From a virus, in the IMG/VR virus record IMGVR_UViG_3300030110_003370, positions 1 to 48,749 of that record: a stretch of DNA of 48,749 nt; one strand, written 5' to 3'. The position numbers and the translations under genes were made by a program. Within the stretch, counting starts at the first letter, position 1. Each line of letters starts with the position of its first letter. Of this stretch, positions 33,239 to 41,920 are shown piece by piece. Below the pieces are notes generated by a model. It was not told where the DNA came from. It saw only the letters and a program-made list of their open reading frames with translations, and made no database searches.

Positions 33239-33462
33239 TAAAAGTTAATGTTATATTCAATTGATACTGGCATATGAGAATTAAACTCTTTCCAAAGTAA
33301 TATTTCACCATTATTTTGAATCCAAATTTTTATACTATCGCTTTTCTCTACATATTGAATTAAATGAATAAAATATTTTCCACCTAATACTTCTTGGCCA
33401 ACTAAATAATGCATAGCATCTGATTTATAGTTTGATCCTATTGAGATTTTACGAATATCCAT
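33238..33462 (-). CDS. Conserved small phage protein, unknown function
   Basis: A 74-aa protein starting MDIRKISIGSNYKSDAMHYL and containing QEVLGGKYFIHLIQY and ILLWKEFNSHMPVSIEYNINF-like strand-rich sequence. I recognise it as a recurring small protein found just before the GroES-like and terminase genes of Bacteroidota phages; no function known. The stop overlaps the next ATG (TAATG). A promoter box lies 20 nt before its start, so the packaging and head genes may start here. Confidence 0.75.
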   Translation of the reverse strand: MDIRKISIGSNYKSDAMHYLVGQEVLGGKYFIHLIQYVEKSDSIKIWIQNNGEILLWKEFNSHMPVSIEYNINF

Positions 33463-33482
33463 TAGATTAAATTTAATTAATA

Positions 33483-33490
33483 CAAAGATA
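33483..33490 (-). promoter_or_regulatory. TAnnTTTG -7 box for packaging genes
   Basis: Minus strand reads TATCTTTG, ending 20 nt before the ATG at 33462 and lying just after the stop of the 44-aa gene. Confidence 0.55.
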
Positions 33491-33498
33491 TAAATAAA

Positions 33499-33633
33499 TT
33501 ATCTGCCCTGACCTCTATATTTTTTTTGATAATACTTTGAAGATTTAACTTTAGAAGATTTAGTTTTAGCATGTATACCTGGTCTTCTTTTTTTAGGTTT
33601 TTCTAAGTATACATAAGTTTTAGTACGAGCCAC
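33499..33633 (-). CDS. 44-aa basic phage protein (RPGIHAKTKSSK...)
   Basis: The peptide reads MARTKTYVYLEKPKKRRPGI, then HAKTKSSKVKSSKYY and ends QKKYRGQGR. The RPGIHAK and KKYRGQGR blocks recur in small basic proteins of Bacteroidota phages, as I remember them. It starts with GTG, whose G is shared with the TAG stop of the holin gene (TAGTG), which supports this start. At about 40% Lys/Arg it probably binds nucleic acid or a virion component. Function unknown. Confidence 0.7.
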   Translation of the reverse strand: MARTKTYVYLEKPKKRRPGIHAKTKSSKVKSSKYYQKKYRGQGR

Positions 33634-34007
33634 TAATTTGATTTGTTATTTAATTTTTCGTATGTTCTCATTCCCCCAAGTCCTAACATTCCAACAAGAA
33701 CTGTCATCAAATGCTCCATTTGTAGAGCTGGAGGAACTTGGTCTTGCCCTACCCACCAGACCAATAGATCTCTTAATACAAAATTATATGCCAGTGCAAC
33801 CCCACATACCCAACCAATAAAAGGTCTCCAACCTGCAACAAAAATAGTTCTATGCTTTGCCTCCATTTCGTTTATAGCAGTTTGCATTTCAATAAGTTTT
33901 TGAGGATCTATCTCTTTGCCTTTAATGAGCTCTCTGATTTCCATTCCTATTCCACCTAAATCTCCTGAGTCTTTAAATCCTAATAATTTTTTTAATAGTT
34001 TAAGCAT
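33633..34007 (-). CDS. Holin, 3-TM GTA-holin-like
   Basis: The 124-aa protein has an amphipathic N-terminus (KLLKKLLGF), a charged helix at 35-58 (IEMQTAINEMEAKHRTIF), then the block GWRPFIGWVCGVALAYNFVL and a second hydrophobic segment LMTVLVGMLGLGGMRTYEKL. The RPF-W...L..Y and GxxGLGGMRTYEK pattern is that of the 3-TM holin family first described in gene transfer agents. It would form membrane lesions releasing the endolysin. It overlaps the endolysin gene by 8 nt, giving a compact lysis cassette. Confidence 0.82.
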   Translation of the reverse strand: MLKLLKKLLGFKDSGDLGGIGMEIRELIKGKEIDPQKLIEMQTAINEMEAKHRTIFVAGWRPFIGWVCGVALAYNFVLRDLLVWWVGQDQVPPALQMEHLMTVLVGMLGLGGMRTYEKLNNKSN

Positions 34008-34356
34008 AAGTCCAAATTACGTTTTGTGTTTTAATAGGGTCATTGTCAACATGAATAAATGTATTGCTTACTCCTATTCTATTGAATCCAACCTGTATAA
34101 GAGCGGATAGAATACTGAATCTCTCGGCAGAAGATACGGCATGTATATCTGCAGCGAATCCTCTGAGATGCGACGAGTTCTCTGCACCTCCCACTTTTTT
34201 ATTATGCTTTGGAGTTCTATATCCTGAATTAATCCTGAATGGTATTCCTGCAGTTTGACGTGCAGTGTCGAGCATGAATAAGAAAGAGTCATCCATACGA
34301 GACCCACTGCCAGGAAAATCTGGCGAATCAAATTCTTCATTGCTAAAATATTTCAC
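34000..34356 (-). CDS. Endolysin, M15 zinc peptidase (D,D- or L,D-carboxypeptidase/endopeptidase type)
   Basis: The 118-aa enzyme keeps the M15 active site: RINSGYRTPKHNKKVGG, then SSHLRGFAADIH with zinc ligands His63 and Asp70, and NTFIHVDND with His102. M15A-type enzymes cleave peptide bonds in peptidoglycan crosslinks. No signal peptide, so it needs the adjacent holin. The start is GTG at 34356, overlapping the TGA of the 48-aa membrane gene as GTGA, which supports translational coupling. Confidence 0.9.
   Translation of the reverse strand: MKYFSNEEFDSPDFPGSGSRMDDSFLFMLDTARQTAGIPFRINSGYRTPKHNKKVGGAENSSHLRGFAADIHAVSSAERFSILSALIQVGFNRIGVSNTFIHVDNDPIKTQNVIWTYA
34074..34340 (-). CDS. Possible nested lipoprotein/spanin-like frame inside the endolysin gene
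   Basis: An 88-codon frame on the same strand, in another phase, begins MKNLIRQIFLAVGLVWMTLS and reaches a Cys (YSC) around residue 23, followed by a polar, helical stretch. The shape, basic start, hydrophobic segment and Cys, recalls a small outer-membrane spanin lipoprotein, and a Gram-negative phage needs one. The lipobox is poor (SYS-C), and no i-spanin is evident, so this may be chance. Confidence 0.2.
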   Translation of the reverse strand: MKNLIRQIFLAVGLVWMTLSYSCSTLHVKLQEYHSGLIQDIELQSIIKKWEVQRTRRISEDSLQIYMPYLLPRDSVFYPLLYRLDSIE

Positions 34357-34499
34357 TTTTTTGATAAAAGTTGTTTTATTTTTAAAATCGTATAAACAAA
34401 CGTTGCTATTAATAATAGTCCTTGTAAAACTAAATTAATTTCAACTATTGATATTATAAACACTGTTATTCCCAAAAAAGTAGGTTCAAAGTTATTCAT
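34353..34499 (-). CDS. 48-aa membrane protein of the lysis cassette
   Basis: A frame from ATG 34499 to TGA 34353 encodes MNNFEPTFLGITVFIISIVE followed by INLVLQGLLLIATFVYTILK and a basic tail KQLLSKK. It has one long or two short TM helices and is positive inside at the C-terminus. The start overlaps the preceding 123-aa gene by 8 nt and the stop overlaps the endolysin GTG. Position suggests a second holin, antiholin or pinholin-like role; unproven. Confidence 0.6.
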   Translation of the reverse strand: MNNFEPTFLGITVFIISIVEINLVLQGLLLIATFVYTILKIKQLLSKK

Positions 34500-34863
34500 T
34501 GTTAGTTATATTTACTTCATCCCAGGTTTGAGTTTCCTCATTCCATTCGTATTTTTTATCATCAACTGGCATTGCCGTAGGTGGCTGCCAATCAAAGCTA
34601 TCGTCTAAAGTCCAGCTTGTGTAGGGTTTAGGCGAAATAAATACATCATTTGTATCATCATAAGTATAACCAATTCCAGCAAACTGTTTTCTAATATTTC
34701 CATTGTAAGAAGTTTGTACCCAGTTTGAGCCGCCAAACAGAGATACACAAAAACCAACACCTTTAACTTCGCTTTCTGTTTCACCGTCCATAAGCTCATT
34801 GTTATGTACAACAATAACTTTAGTTACTATATTATTTTCGTCAAGTTCTGCAAAATGTGCCAT
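34492..34863 (-). CDS. Tail fibre-associated small protein (W/P module family)
   Basis: The 123-aa protein starts MAHFAELDENNIVTKVIVVH and has the blocks NWVQTSYNGNIRKQFAGIGY, DDTNDVFISPKPYTSWTLDD and EWNEETQTWDEV. I recognise this plan as a small protein common in marine cyanophages and other marine phages near tail fibre genes. The 281-aa gene at 39116-39961 is a longer paralogue. Function unknown, probably a fibre or fibre-tip component. Confidence 0.75.
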   Translation of the reverse strand: MAHFAELDENNIVTKVIVVHNNELMDGETESEVKGVGFCVSLFGGSNWVQTSYNGNIRKQFAGIGYTYDDTNDVFISPKPYTSWTLDDSFDWQPPTAMPVDDKKYEWNEETQTWDEVNITNNE

Positions 34864-34873
34864 AATTTAAATT

Positions 34874-37800
34874 TTAACTGTGGACATACGTTCCACTACC
34901 TGTATATGTTAGTATTGTTTCACTTCCGCTTGTTGTAACTGTTGGCGAACCTGTAGTTGCTCCACTATATTCTGAAGTTAAAAGCCTGAGTATTACTACT
35001 CCACTTCCTCCTGCTCCTGAAACTGCAGAGCCAGAGTTTTGTCCACCTGTACCACCTCCACCTCCACCGGTGTTTGCTGTTCCGGCTGTACCGTTGTCAT
35101 TAGCTCCAGTTCTTCCTCCATCACCTCCGCCTCCAGGGCCTCCGTAACCTCCAATTTTTGATAAATCAACAGCATATCCAGCACCGCCACCACCACCGTA
35201 TGTTACATCACTACCAGTAATTCCAATTGTCATTCCACTTCCTCCAGAACCACCATTTGTAGAAGTCCCGTTATGACCTGGCGAGCCTGCTCCTCCACCA
35301 CCTCCGTTAGTATACGGTGAACCACCGTTTGGCTGTATACCTCCTGTGTGTCCTTGACCATCTATACCAGGGTTGTTTGCTTGTTTTCCATAAGCTCCTC
35401 CACCCCCAGAACCACCTGATGGGCCAAGCTTATTGCTTCCACCACCACCACCACCACCACCTGTAGTGGTAATTGTTGTTAAAGATGGGCCAGCTATACT
35501 AGAGTCAGAACCTTTTAAACCTGCGGTGTTAAGAGTATTTACACTTGCAGCCCCACCACCGACAGTTATTGTATATGTACCGGCAGATAAAGCTATAATA
35601 TCTGAAGCAGGAGCATTGGTTGGGTTTCTTCTAACAGAGGTTTTTAAACCTCCTGCTCCACCTCCACCACCGTAGTTTTGTCCACCTGACCCTCCTCCAG
35701 CAACACATAAGAAAGACATGTTCCCAGCGCTAGAGTATGTTTCTGTTTTAGGCGATTGTGCAAACACCATATATAAGTAAGTTCCACCCGAAGCATTAAG
35801 TTCGCTATCCGAACCATTTGCTTCAAAATCGCTAGAATTAAAATCAACAAACTTACTCGCACTACCTGTTTGTTCTGCTTGGTTTGCGTTCCATTCAAGT
35901 CTGTTGTTTCTTGGATTAGAAGTGTTTCTTGTGTTGTCAAATACAAGCCATCCTCCTGTAGAATCGATTCTTTTAACCATTAAAAAAGCAGGTTCAAAAC
36001 CTGTTGAAACTGCATTGCCATCGCTTCCACTTCCACTATAACTTCCTATTTGTGAATATCCTGTTATTGACCTAAAGAAATAAGCTAAATAAGGGCTTCC
36101 AGTCCCATTAGTAAACGGACTTGCGTTCATCGTTACTGTTGTTGAACTGACGGCGCTCCATCTTGCTGTATCTGTGGTTTTAGCAGAGTTATCATTTAAA
36201 ACCGTATACGTACCTGATGCGTCAAAAAACAAAGGGCAAGTCCATTCTCTTGTACCATCTAATTGTTTATAAATTGCAAACTCAGGAGTTCCACCAAGAC
36301 CATGACCAAGCGTATCTCCAGCAGTTTCATTTCCTTTAAATCTTACAAAAGAAAAACCGGCTGCTTGATTAGCGTTTACAAAAGATGTAAGACTACCATC
36401 TGTATTTATTGCTGGTCTGTCAGCTGCTTGCCAGTTCCACGACATATAGGTAATACCGTTTGCGTTTACATTTTCTGCGTTTGAAGCCCCTGCTACCAGA
36501 TTGAAAGCAGCATTACCCCAATTTTGTAAATACCCACCTCCACTTTGAAAAAAGTTTGTAGATGTACTTGCTGAATCTTGTCTAAACTGTGGGCCAGTAG
36601 TTAAATCAAATATACTATTTGCGTAACTATTACTCATAGATTTAATCCAGCTGAGTCCGCTTGTATTTATAGTGTCTAAAACAGAGTCACCGTATCCGTT
36701 ACCAGTATAAGTTATTCCTTTATAAGCTCCAGTTGTAGTAGGTGTATAAGTAGAGGCGTTTTTAGCAATAGCCCAATAAAAATAGTTAGCACCATTAACG
36801 TTAAAATTAGTATCTCCTGTGTAAGATGTTCCTGTAGTAATTTGAAATCCATTACTAAGTCTATTTAATATTCCATAATCTCCGGTCAGTAAATTTTGTA
36901 CTTCATCATTAGTATTCCATTGCATAAGTTTAGTTGCGGGATTTTGAGGATCTCTTGTAAAATCAAAAGTCTGCCAATTACCAACGTCATCAACTCTTTT
37001 AATCATTATATAAGCAGGTTCAAATCCAGTGTTAACACTAGGGCCCTGAAAACTCCCATTACCAGTATATTCACCAAACTTTTGATATCCTGTCACTGAA
37101 TGAAAACAATATGCTATGTTTGTTCCACCATTTGTATTTGAACCACCACTAGCTGCTACTGAAAAAACAGTATTAGTTGGAGCAGTATCATTCCAAACAC
37201 TACTTGCAGTTCTAAATCCGGGAGTGCCATTAGGTTCAAGATATTTAGTCCAATCTTGAAACCCAGCTACCCAATCTGTTGAACCTGTTGTTTGTTTTGT
37301 AAATATTAGTTCAGGGGCAGATGAAAGACCGTGACCAATTGTCGCTGCTGCGCCAGTTCCACCATATTGAACAATAGAAAATCCTGCTGCACTATTTGCT
37401 TGAACTGTACTTGTAATACTTCCCTCTCCATTACTAACAGTTGTTCCTCCATTTGCTTTCCAACACCATGCTATAAACATGTTGTCTGATTCATTTACCG
37501 CTCCATCATTACCAACACTAAATCCGTCTGAGTCAATACTTTGTAGACCTTGAGCAGATGTGCTTTCAGCACCTGATGAATCCGTCTGAATGTATTTAGT
37601 AGCCCCTCTAGTGCTATCATATAATTCATTACCACTAGTAGCAGTTCTTTCTTTAACCCACACAAGGTCGGGTTGAAACCCAACACCTGTTATCGATTGA
37701 CTCGACCCGTTACCTGTCCAATTTACAATAGAAAAATTTTCATCTGGAATTGGTGGTATAGCTTCTGATTGTAAATCTCTCCAAGCTGCCCCATCATAAA

Positions 37801-37951
37801 ACTCAATTAAGTTAGTAGTCGTGTTATATCTCCATTCTCCTGTAGAAGGACTAGTAGGTCTTTCTGCTGTTGTACCACTAGGCAACTTCAAAGCAGTGTT
37901 TAAACTTCCTAAGTCAAATAAATCCGGTGATGTAATTTTTGTTGTTGCCAT
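34874..37951 (-). CDS. Large fibre/adhesin with DUF7483-like repeats and glycine-rich C-terminus
   Basis: The 1025-aa protein opens with a short adaptor-like segment (KLPSGTTAERPTSPSTGEWR, then YNTTTNLIEFYDGAAWR), a motif shared with the 369- and 385-aa genes. Residues about 75-740 hold several repeats of a beta domain with TGNGSSQSITGVGFQPDLVW and ITGYSQIG-type signatures, the DUF7483 plan seen in marine phage tail proteins. Residues about 750-960 form a glycine-rich domain (VAGGGSGGQNYGGGGGAGG), like the adhesin tips built from packed polyglycine helices. It ends with a beta tail (SETILTYTGSGTYVHS). It is a strong candidate for host recognition. Confidence 0.78.
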   Translation of the reverse strand: MATTKITSPDLFDLGSLNTALKLPSGTTAERPTSPSTGEWRYNTTTNLIEFYDGAAWRDLQSEAIPPIPDENFSIVNWTGNGSSQSITGVGFQPDLVWVKERTATSGNELYDSTRGATKYIQTDSSGAESTSAQGLQSIDSDGFSVGNDGAVNESDNMFIAWCWKANGGTTVSNGEGSITSTVQANSAAGFSIVQYGGTGAAATIGHGLSSAPELIFTKQTTGSTDWVAGFQDWTKYLEPNGTPGFRTASSVWNDTAPTNTVFSVAASGGSNTNGGTNIAYCFHSVTGYQKFGEYTGNGSFQGPSVNTGFEPAYIMIKRVDDVGNWQTFDFTRDPQNPATKLMQWNTNDEVQNLLTGDYGILNRLSNGFQITTGTSYTGDTNFNVNGANYFYWAIAKNASTYTPTTTGAYKGITYTGNGYGDSVLDTINTSGLSWIKSMSNSYANSIFDLTTGPQFRQDSASTSTNFFQSGGGYLQNWGNAAFNLVAGASNAENVNANGITYMSWNWQAADRPAINTDGSLTSFVNANQAAGFSFVRFKGNETAGDTLGHGLGGTPEFAIYKQLDGTREWTCPLFFDASGTYTVLNDNSAKTTDTARWSAVSSTTVTMNASPFTNGTGSPYLAYFFRSITGYSQIGSYSGSGSDGNAVSTGFEPAFLMVKRIDSTGGWLVFDNTRNTSNPRNNRLEWNANQAEQTGSASKFVDFNSSDFEANGSDSELNASGGTYLYMVFAQSPKTETYSSAGNMSFLCVAGGGSGGQNYGGGGGAGGLKTSVRRNPTNAPASDIIALSAGTYTITVGGGAASVNTLNTAGLKGSDSSIAGPSLTTITTTGGGGGGGGSNKLGPSGGSGGGGAYGKQANNPGIDGQGHTGGIQPNGGSPYTNGGGGGAGSPGHNGTSTNGGSGGSGMTIGITGSDVTYGGGGGAGYAVDLSKIGGYGGPGGGGDGGRTGANDNGTAGTANTGGGGGGTGGQNSGSAVSGAGGSGVVILRLLTSEYSGATTGSPTVTTSGSETILTYTGSGTYVHS

Positions 37952-37956
37952 AATTT

Positions 37957-39114
37957 TTATTTAAAAGCCATATATATATAAGTTTGACCACTTCCATTTG
38001 TCATTCCACTTAAGCCCGGAACAGTGAACCCATCTGAATCAAATGAAAATCCTGAAAAAGATTGCTCTGCTCCAGATGAATTAGCTACTAAAAATGTATT
38101 AGCTCCTCTGCTTGCGTCAAATATTGCCCAATCTTCTGTCGCAGATGTACATTTTAACATAACCCATTGTGGTTGAAACCCTAATCCAGTAATAGGGTTT
38201 GTACTTCCTGTACCGCTATAAGTTCCAAATTTAGAATAACCGGATATTTCAGCAAAAGCGAAACAAATCATATCTTCACCACTTCCTCCTGATTCAGCAG
38301 CAAATGTTGTTGATGTCGGCGCTGTTAAAGAAGAATCTGATTTTACTGCATTTGTATTTAAAATTAAATCATCAAAAGAACCATCTATTTGAGTTGTCAT
38401 ATAATGCCAAGCTCCAGTGGTGCTATATTTTTTTATTAAAACGACTTTTGGCGTTGTACCTAGTCCGTGTCCTACTCTTGCAGAATTACTACCATTATTT
38501 TGATAAGTAGTTATTGAAATACCTGCTCCTGCATTTACTTGTACTGTGCTTGTTATATCTCCATCTCCATTACTACTAGTTGTTCCGCCGTTTAATCTCC
38601 AAGCCCAAGTTACATAAGTTTTTGAACTACCGTTAACACCTGCTCCACCACCTGAATTATCATTGACTGTAAATCCATCTGAATCAAAAGATGTAACTCC
38701 TAATGGTGATTGGTTTCCTCCGGCAGCATCTGTGTTTGGATTTAAACCCTGCATAACACCTCTTGATGTATCACTGGTATTATGGTCTGTTCCACCTGTA
38801 TTTCTACATTTAAACCATAGCCAGTCAGGTTGAAAACCTAATCCAGTTATAGATTGAGAAGAGCCATTACCCGAATATAAAGATATTCCAAATTCTATAG
38901 GCAGAGCAACATTATTAATTTTTTGCCAAGCTCCGCTTTTATAATATTCCATACAAGAAGCAGACCCCTCAGAAGTTTCATTTGTATTGTCTCTAATCTG
39001 TCCAGCTACAGCAGTTGGTCTATTTAACTCTGTCCCACTAGGCATCTTAAGACCACTCTCTGAAGTCGACTCATTTAAATCTAGTACGGCTGGTATTACT
39101 TTTGTTGTTGCCAT
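37957..39114 (-). CDS. Fibre/adhesin with DUF7483-like domains
   Basis: The 385-aa protein is a shorter paralogue of the 1025-aa adhesin. It starts with the same attachment-like segment (GLKMPSGTELNRPTAVAGQI, NTNETSEGSASCMEYY) and then has two or three copies of the TGLGFQPDWLW / ITGLGFQPQWVML beta domain. It lacks the glycine-rich end. It lies 5 nt upstream of the larger gene in the same transcript, so the two may assemble in one fibre or be alternatives. Confidence 0.75.
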   Translation of the reverse strand: MATTKVIPAVLDLNESTSESGLKMPSGTELNRPTAVAGQIRDNTNETSEGSASCMEYYKSGAWQKINNVALPIEFGISLYSGNGSSQSITGLGFQPDWLWFKCRNTGGTDHNTSDTSRGVMQGLNPNTDAAGGNQSPLGVTSFDSDGFTVNDNSGGGAGVNGSSKTYVTWAWRLNGGTTSSNGDGDITSTVQVNAGAGISITTYQNNGSNSARVGHGLGTTPKVVLIKKYSTTGAWHYMTTQIDGSFDDLILNTNAVKSDSSLTAPTSTTFAAESGGSGEDMICFAFAEISGYSKFGTYSGTGSTNPITGLGFQPQWVMLKCTSATEDWAIFDASRGANTFLVANSSGAEQSFSGFSFDSDGFTVPGLSGMTNGSGQTYIYMAFK

Positions 39115-39115
39115 A

Positions 39116-39961
39116 TTATAGTTCCTCTATCCAGTTTAAAGATTGTTCATTCCAAATATACGAATTTCCATCGTTAGGATGATCTATTGGTGCTGCCCAC
39201 TCGGAAACTAAAATTTTAGCATCCCCTACCTCAACATCTTTTACAACCCAACTTGGGTAAGGTTTTGAACCAGCGACATTAGTCGTTGTCCATTCTTGAG
39301 CTTCTTCACACCAATTGTTTTTTCCTTCTACTTTTTCTACTGGAGCTGTCCATCCTGTTTCAGTGCTCCATGACCAGCTTGGGTAGGGCGCTTCTGAGTT
39401 GTATGGTTGAGATAAATACAAATAATCTACCCATTCTGTCGTATCTTCTTTCCACCAGTATTCACCCTCTGGTTTTTCTACAGGACATTCCCATAGACAA
39501 GACTCTTCATTTAAAGTCCAAGACTCGTAAGGCTGCGGAGCATAAAACGCATCCCTTACAGGATCGTAAGTATAACCTACCGCTGCATAATTTTTTCTAA
39601 ATGGTGTACCTCCAAGTAAATGAACACCTCCAATTGTGTTGTAAGAAGTTCTTTTGCATAGTCCGCCTTTTCCATAATACCCTTCCCAGTAGACAGTGTC
39701 GTCTATTTCAACTTTTGGTATGTCGTCTAACTGCGCTAAATATTCTCTAATTTCATTTTCTATAGCAATTAATTCTTCTCCTTGTTTTCCTTCTTTACTT
39801 TCCTCAAGCAATTTTAAACCCTCTAATAAATGACTCTCATCTCCTTTTTCATATCTTATTTCAGAAACTCCCGTAATGACTTTAGAAACAGTATAAGTAA
39901 TTATCTCTGTTTCCTCATCAATTTTTTCTATATGTGTATTTAAAAATGCGTAATGTGCCAT
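39116..39961 (-). CDS. Fibre-associated protein with repeated W/P modules
   Basis: This 281-aa protein is an expanded relative of the 123-aa protein: it opens MAHYAFLNTHIEKIDEETEI and has the shared core RTSYNTIGGVHLLGG, FRKNYAAVGYTYDPVRDAFY and PQPYESWTLNEE. The C-terminal half repeats a roughly 35-residue unit (PYPSW...W..P.......W.E....W) about four times. The N-terminal half contains an extra helical insert. It is 1 nt from the neighbours on both sides. Likely a fibre component. Confidence 0.72.
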   Translation of the reverse strand: MAHYAFLNTHIEKIDEETEIITYTVSKVITGVSEIRYEKGDESHLLEGLKLLEESKEGKQGEELIAIENEIREYLAQLDDIPKVEIDDTVYWEGYYGKGGLCKRTSYNTIGGVHLLGGTPFRKNYAAVGYTYDPVRDAFYAPQPYESWTLNEESCLWECPVEKPEGEYWWKEDTTEWVDYLYLSQPYNSEAPYPSWSWSTETGWTAPVEKVEGKNNWCEEAQEWTTTNVAGSKPYPSWVVKDVEVGDAKILVSEWAAPIDHPNDGNSYIWNEQSLNWIEEL

Positions 39962-39962
39962 A

Positions 39963-41072
39963 TTAATAAAAACTTACTGTATCGCTACCCGCAGTAAACG
40001 ATGTTATTTTATCACTACCATCTGTAGTGGTTGAACTTGTTAATCCGCTTCCAACTGTTATTGTATAGGTATTTGGATATCTAACGATTACTATACCTGA
40101 ACCTCCAGCACCCGAAGTGTATGAAGCACCGTTTGTGTTATTTCCACCACCACCAGCTCCTAAGTTTGCAGTCCCAGCTGTTCCTCCCTGTTTAGGCAGG
40201 GGAGTATCTCTACCACCAGCTCCACCACCACCAGCTCCACCAGCTCCACCATCTCCTCCTTCACTTCCACCACCTCCACCACCAGCGTATGTTACAGATG
40301 AACCAGTTATACTTACAGCGTACCCAGCACCACCAGCTCCACCAATTCTTCCACCTAAAGTGTTGTTTCCATTTGTTCCTATAGCTCCTGCTCCACCACC
40401 ACCTCCAGGCCCAAACAGATGATTTTGTGATGAACCATTTGATGACCCACCTGCAAAACCTTGATTAGTTGTTCCTGCACCTCCCGCACCTACATAATCA
40501 CTTCCTGCAACATAGTTGGTATATCCACCACCACCACCAGAACCTCCAACTTTACCATCACCAAATTGTGTACCAGAATTGTCAAAAGTTCCTCCTCCAC
40601 CTCCGCCTGTAGATGTGATTGCAGCAAAAACTGAATCGCTGCCACTTATACCTTGTATAAATGAAGAACTTAATCCTGGAGCAGCTCCTCCAGCACCTAC
40701 TGTTACAGTATACGAAGTGCTTAAAGATATACTTGCTTTAGACTCTGCTGAGCCACCTCCACCAGAAGTTGAACCAAAAGATGTTCTAAGTCCTCCAGCT
40801 CCTCCTCCACCTCCGTAGGTATTTCCACCAGAACCTCCTCCAGCGACTACTAAAAAGTCAGCTTGAAAATCTACGCTAGGTGATGCCGCTCCTTCAGAGA
40901 ATCTTTTCCAGTCTGCGTTGTCTTTGTATTCGAGTCTGCTATCTGTAGTATTTAATCTAACATCTCCAGCAACTCCTGTTGGTCTCTCGGCTGTCGTTCC
41001 CTTAGCCCACACTAGACCTCCAGTGTTACCACTCATGTCTATAAAGTTTGTAGTTACTTTGTTTGTTGCCAT
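39963..41072 (-). CDS. Glycine-rich fibre/adhesin protein
   Basis: The 369-aa protein begins with the attachment-like segment (GLVWAKGTTAERPTGVAGDV, RLNTTDSRLEYKDNADWKRF) common to the adhesins of this island. Residues about 72-310 are a glycine-rich domain (LVVAGGGSGGNTYGGGGGAG and later GGGGGGS runs) that closely resembles the end of the 1025-aa protein, suggesting duplication and shuffling. A short beta tail ends it. Glycine-rich tips of this type recognise outer membrane receptors in other phages. Confidence 0.75.
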   Translation of the reverse strand: MATNKVTTNFIDMSGNTGGLVWAKGTTAERPTGVAGDVRLNTTDSRLEYKDNADWKRFSEGAASPSVDFQADFLVVAGGGSGGNTYGGGGGAGGLRTSFGSTSGGGGSAESKASISLSTSYTVTVGAGGAAPGLSSSFIQGISGSDSVFAAITSTGGGGGGTFDNSGTQFGDGKVGGSGGGGGYTNYVAGSDYVGAGGAGTTNQGFAGGSSNGSSQNHLFGPGGGGGAGAIGTNGNNTLGGRIGGAGGAGYAVSITGSSVTYAGGGGGGSEGGDGGAGGAGGGGAGGRDTPLPKQGGTAGTANLGAGGGGNNTNGASYTSGAGGSGIVIVRYPNTYTITVGSGLTSSTTTDGSDKITSFTAGSDTVSFY

Positions 41073-41082
41073 GAGTTAAGTT

Positions 41083-41745
41083 TTATGCTGTTATTACTAC
41101 TTCAATTCCATTTGCTGCGGTTGTTGGTGGCGCTGTTGCGAAAGTTAAGGTTGTTCCTGCAACTGTATAGTTTGCCGATCCACTTGAATCAAGTGAATTT
41201 TGATATACACCGCTTATAAATATGTTAAGATTAGCAGCACCTGTTGGAGTAACCGATAAGGTAAATGCTGTCGTAGAGTTGTTTCCCGTAAATTGATTTT
41301 TTGTTATTGTAACACCTGCGGCAGAAGCAATCGTAATTTCAGTTGCTGAACTTTGTGTTAAAGTAATTCCTGTTCCCTCTGTTAGGTTTACTGTTGAATC
41401 AGTACCAGCGGCAGCATCTAATTGTAGCGGAACACTACTTCCAGCTTTTGTTCCAGCTTGAAGTGTATAAGTATCTCCTGAAGCTGTTGATGCAATTGTT
41501 ATCTCGCTTGCACTTGTTCTTGTTAATGTAATATCTGTACCACCTGTTAAAGTTATTGCATCGTTTGTTGAATCACTACCAGCTAAGTTAATATTAGTAG
41601 TTGCTGAAGGAACATCAATAGTATAAGTTGTTCCTGCTAATAAGCTGGGTGTGATTTGTACGTTATCCGTTCCCTTATATCCAACTAAGTGTGATATATC
41701 AGATAAAGAGGATGCTGTGGTGAATTGAGAAAACTTTACTGCCAT
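41083..41745 (-). CDS. Beta-rich fibre or decoration protein
   Basis: The 220-aa protein starts MAVKFSQFTTASSLSDISHL VGYKG in a form seen at the base of tail fibre proteins (the 'K..QF....' attachment pattern). It then has two or three Thr/Ala-rich repeats (LTGGTDITLTRTSASEITIA and LTEGTGITLTQSSATEITIA) and a C-terminal domain with FTGNNSTTAFTLS and FISGVYQN, as in phage fibre or collar proteins. Likely a structural fibre component. Confidence 0.65.
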   Translation of the reverse strand: MAVKFSQFTTASSLSDISHLVGYKGTDNVQITPSLLAGTTYTIDVPSATTNINLAGSDSTNDAITLTGGTDITLTRTSASEITIASTASGDTYTLQAGTKAGSSVPLQLDAAAGTDSTVNLTEGTGITLTQSSATEITIASAAGVTITKNQFTGNNSTTAFTLSVTPTGAANLNIFISGVYQNSLDSSGSANYTVAGTTLTFATAPPTTAANGIEVVITA

Positions 41746-41755
41746 TTTTTAATTT

Positions 41756-41896
41756 TTATTCTGTTAATATATCTTCACTGTTTAATTCTGTTACCATTTG
41801 AACTCCAAGTTCTGTTATTATTTCGTCACTTGAAAAAGGCGGGAGTCCCGCTTCTCTCATTCCTATCCAGTTTCCTATGGCAATAAATGATGGCAT
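41756..41896 (-). CDS. 46-aa small protein
   Basis: An ATG-to-TAA frame encodes MPSFIAIGNWIGMREAGLPP followed by FSSDEIITELGVQMVTELNS and an acidic end. It fills the gap between two virion genes and has a TAGCTTTG promoter box 31 nt upstream. The length and lack of rare residues are compatible with a true small gene, but no family was recognised. Confidence 0.5.
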   Translation of the reverse strand: MPSFIAIGNWIGMREAGLPPFSSDEIITELGVQMVTELNSEDILTE

Positions 41897-41920
41897 ATTA
41901 AATTATTATTGCTATTACTA

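Noticed and set aside
35400-41000. Plus-strand proline-rich frames in the fibre island (for example 35433-35675, 40117-40422, 40516-40818)
   Set aside because: They are the antisense shadow of glycine-rich codons (GGA/GGT read as TCC/ACC) and lack starts, spacing or neighbours that would support them.
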